DNA of 64,000 nucleotides from SIG603 sp963621245 (GTDB lineage: Bacteria > Bacillota > Clostridia > Oscillospirales > Acutalibacteraceae): NCBI GenBank assembly GCA_963621245.1, contig CAVFCW010000012.1, forward strand, positions 1-64,000. Reading direction: 5' to 3'. The notes below the pieces were generated by a model. That model saw only the letters and a list, made by a program, of their open reading frames with translations. It made no database searches and was not told where the DNA came from. The position numbers and the translations under genes are program-made. Shown piece after piece: positions 62,829-64,000 of the stretch (positions within the stretch are counted from its first letter, which is position 1; every line of letters starts with the position of its first letter).

Positions 62829-63105
62829 ATGAAGATACTAATAATCAATTCTGTCTGCGGAATACGCAGTACAGGTCGTATATGCACCGACTTAGCAACT
62901 GCGTTGGAAGCGCAAGGACATGAAGTTAGAATTGCCTATGGTCGAGAGACTGTACCGGAGCGGTATAAGAGATTCGCGGTAAGGATAGGTAATGATTTAG
63001 ATGTCAGGGCACATGGCGTATTAGCAAGGCTCTATGACGCAGACGGTCGAGGAAGTGTACAAGCGACAAAAAAGTTTATATCGTGGGTAGAAGAATATGA
63101 CACCG
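62829..63105 (+). pseudogene. N-terminal end of glycosyltransferase gene B (inverted fragment)
   Basis: AAGGAG (62817-62822) and ATG begin a WcaC-like N-terminus: KILIINSVCGIRSTGRICTD, then GHEVRIAYGRE, LDVRAHG and FISWVEEYD. Beyond 63105 the frame runs into unrelated sequence and stops near 63161. The spacing from the gene A stop (11 bases) shows that A and B were consecutive operon genes. Confidence 0.88.
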
Positions 63106-64000
63106 TCAACAATAACTTTGCCTATATCCGTATTAGTATCTGTTGCCGCCAATACCGGTAACTTTGCCTGCATGTATGCAAGAAGGCGACTTGGAAAATT
63201 GGGAATCGTGAATCTGTGATCAAGGAAAATCAGTCCCACATCACATGCACCTACCATCGTGTCATAATCTTCCTTCGGCAGACGTTTCATCAGTTTTACA
63301 TTAACAGGTTTCTCTTCTTTCACAAATCTTTCAATTTTGCCATATTCTGTGCCATCGCCAACAATTAGAAAGTATGCATTTTCAATATCGTTGCATTTCT
63401 TGATACACTCAATCAAAAAAGGAATTCCTTGAGGTCTGCCTAAATTTCCGCCATAAACAAATATTTTTTTATCAATCGGAATGCCATATTTCTCTCTAAT
63501 TGATTTTCTTCTGTCTCCACTTACACTTTTATCAATTACTTCGATACTATTGGGGCAAACTTCTACAACGCTTTTATCAATCTCAGAATTATGTTTTATT
63601 ATATAATCAACATTTGCTTGACTCATGCAGCCAATGTAATCCGAAAGCATGTAAAGTCTCTTTTCTTTTACTCTGAAATATTTGTAAATAATTCCTTTTA
63701 CGCCATTAGTTGTCATCATTCCGAGATCAACTGCATTCTGAGGAAATATATCTTTTAAAAGCAAATAGCTTTTTGCTCCATCGCGTTTCTTTACAAATTC
63801 AACTGCTTTAGCGAAAGTAATCGGTGGAGTGGAATACATTACTAATTCAAACTTGACTTCAGGAAAATATCGTTTGATAGCTTTGATGTATAGTGGCTCA
63901 ATAGACATTTGAGCTATGCCCTTACTTATAAGGTTGTTCGAGCCTCTAACATCTCCTGTCTCCAAATACAGAATATGCGCACCTTTTTCGTGGATTAATT
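63106..64000 (-). CDS. Glycosyltransferase gene A (WbuB-like GT4), both ends missing
   Basis: A GT4 enzyme open to the right edge of the window; its first residues lie outside. In frame from the edge: LIHEKGAHILYLETGDVRGS, then FELVMYSTPPITFAKAVEFV, LLLKDIFPQNAVDLGMM, IFVYGGNLGRPQGIPFLIEC and NFPSRLLAYMQAKLPVLAAT. It resembles WbuB-type proteins, some of which transfer L-FucNAc, which would suit the capEFG genes here; this is an inference. At 63105 it meets the inversion and ends after about 28 foreign codons at 63021. The true end is at 62654-62817 on the other strand. Confidence 0.85.

Larger units (their letters stand above)
62649..63105. other. Inverted segment interrupting two glycosyltransferase genes
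   Basis: The left end (CGGTG, 62649-62653) and right end (CACCG, 63101-63105) are a 5-bp inverted microhomology. Re-inverting restores gene A (the minus-strand reading up to 63106 then continues GGFGWWCESD to a TGA) and gene B (YDT then DVVHLHN). Restored gene B is exactly 1206 bases; the in-window part of restored gene A is 1062 bases from its first full codon; both are multiples of three. There is no transposase, and no inverted repeat longer than 5 bp at the ends. Confidence 0.85.

Noticed and set aside
62649..63105. Insertion sequence or transposon at the broken glycosyltransferases
   Set aside because: No transposase, terminal repeats or target duplication; the segment consists entirely of the missing ends of the two neighbouring genes.
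63021..63105. C-terminal end of the minus-strand glycosyltransferase at 63021
   Set aside because: These codons read the inverted fragment backwards (VIFFYPRYK and on) and have no family similarity.

Overview
The window looks like chromosomal DNA of a low-GC, spore-forming member of the Clostridia, most likely an Oscillospiraceae/Ruminococcaceae-type gut bacterium. This rests on gene content and order, not on a search. The signs are the Firmicutes-type order tig-clpP-clpX-lon-engB, a ylo-type run yicC-remA-gmk-rpoZ-priA-def-fmt-rsmB-rlmN-prpC-prkC-rsgA-thiN, the scpA-scpB-ytfI-ytfJ(gerW)-rluB block, a PrkC/PrpC pair, and strong AGGAG-type ribosome binding sites with consensus sigma-A promoters. 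Almost every gene lies on the minus strand. The plus-strand exceptions are a family 4 uracil-DNA glycosylase, a DUF5684 membrane protein, rpmB and two gene fragments.

Layout. 1-9.4 kb: a tRNA 3' end, a stand-alone pduL, a tyrosine recombinase with a palindrome over its start site, radA followed by two accessory genes (a GME-fold-like protein and a DUF5605-type glycosidase), hslO, a methyltransferase, yerC and small membrane or orphan proteins. 9.5-33.9 kb: housekeeping, covering protein quality control, ribosome biogenesis, threonine synthase, rnhB, lepB, rplS and the long ylo-type operon. 34-35.9 kb: a two-gene accessory operon (PanE-like reductase and ATC-hydrolase family) with a dyad downstream of its promoter. 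35.9-45.7 kb: pseudouridine synthases, gerW, scpAB, site-2 protease, rpmB, ispA, xseAB, a TsaD paralogue and nusB. 45.8-48.6 kb: a secreted repeat-rich surface protein split by a single nonsense codon. 48.6-64 kb: a capsule or surface polysaccharide operon running off the right edge.

The polysaccharide locus has capE, capF and capG, which together make UDP-N-acetyl-L-fucosamine, plus a Wzx-type flippase, a Wzy-type polymerase, an acyltransferase, an NTP_transf_5 protein and several GT4 glycosyltransferases.

The most striking result is at 62649-63105. This segment of about 450 bp is inverted relative to its surroundings, and both ends fall inside glycosyltransferase genes. Turning it back at a 5-bp microhomology (CGGTG/CACCG) rebuilds two complete, in-frame glycosyltransferase genes with no base lost. 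Just downstream, a run of ten G on the coding strand sits between a glycosyltransferase 3' end and a paralogous domain lacking its N-terminus. A seven-C run lies in the acyltransferase, and a nonsense mutation splits the neighbouring surface protein. Together these suggest a surface-variation region, or a mixed-strain assembly. Read-level evidence would decide.
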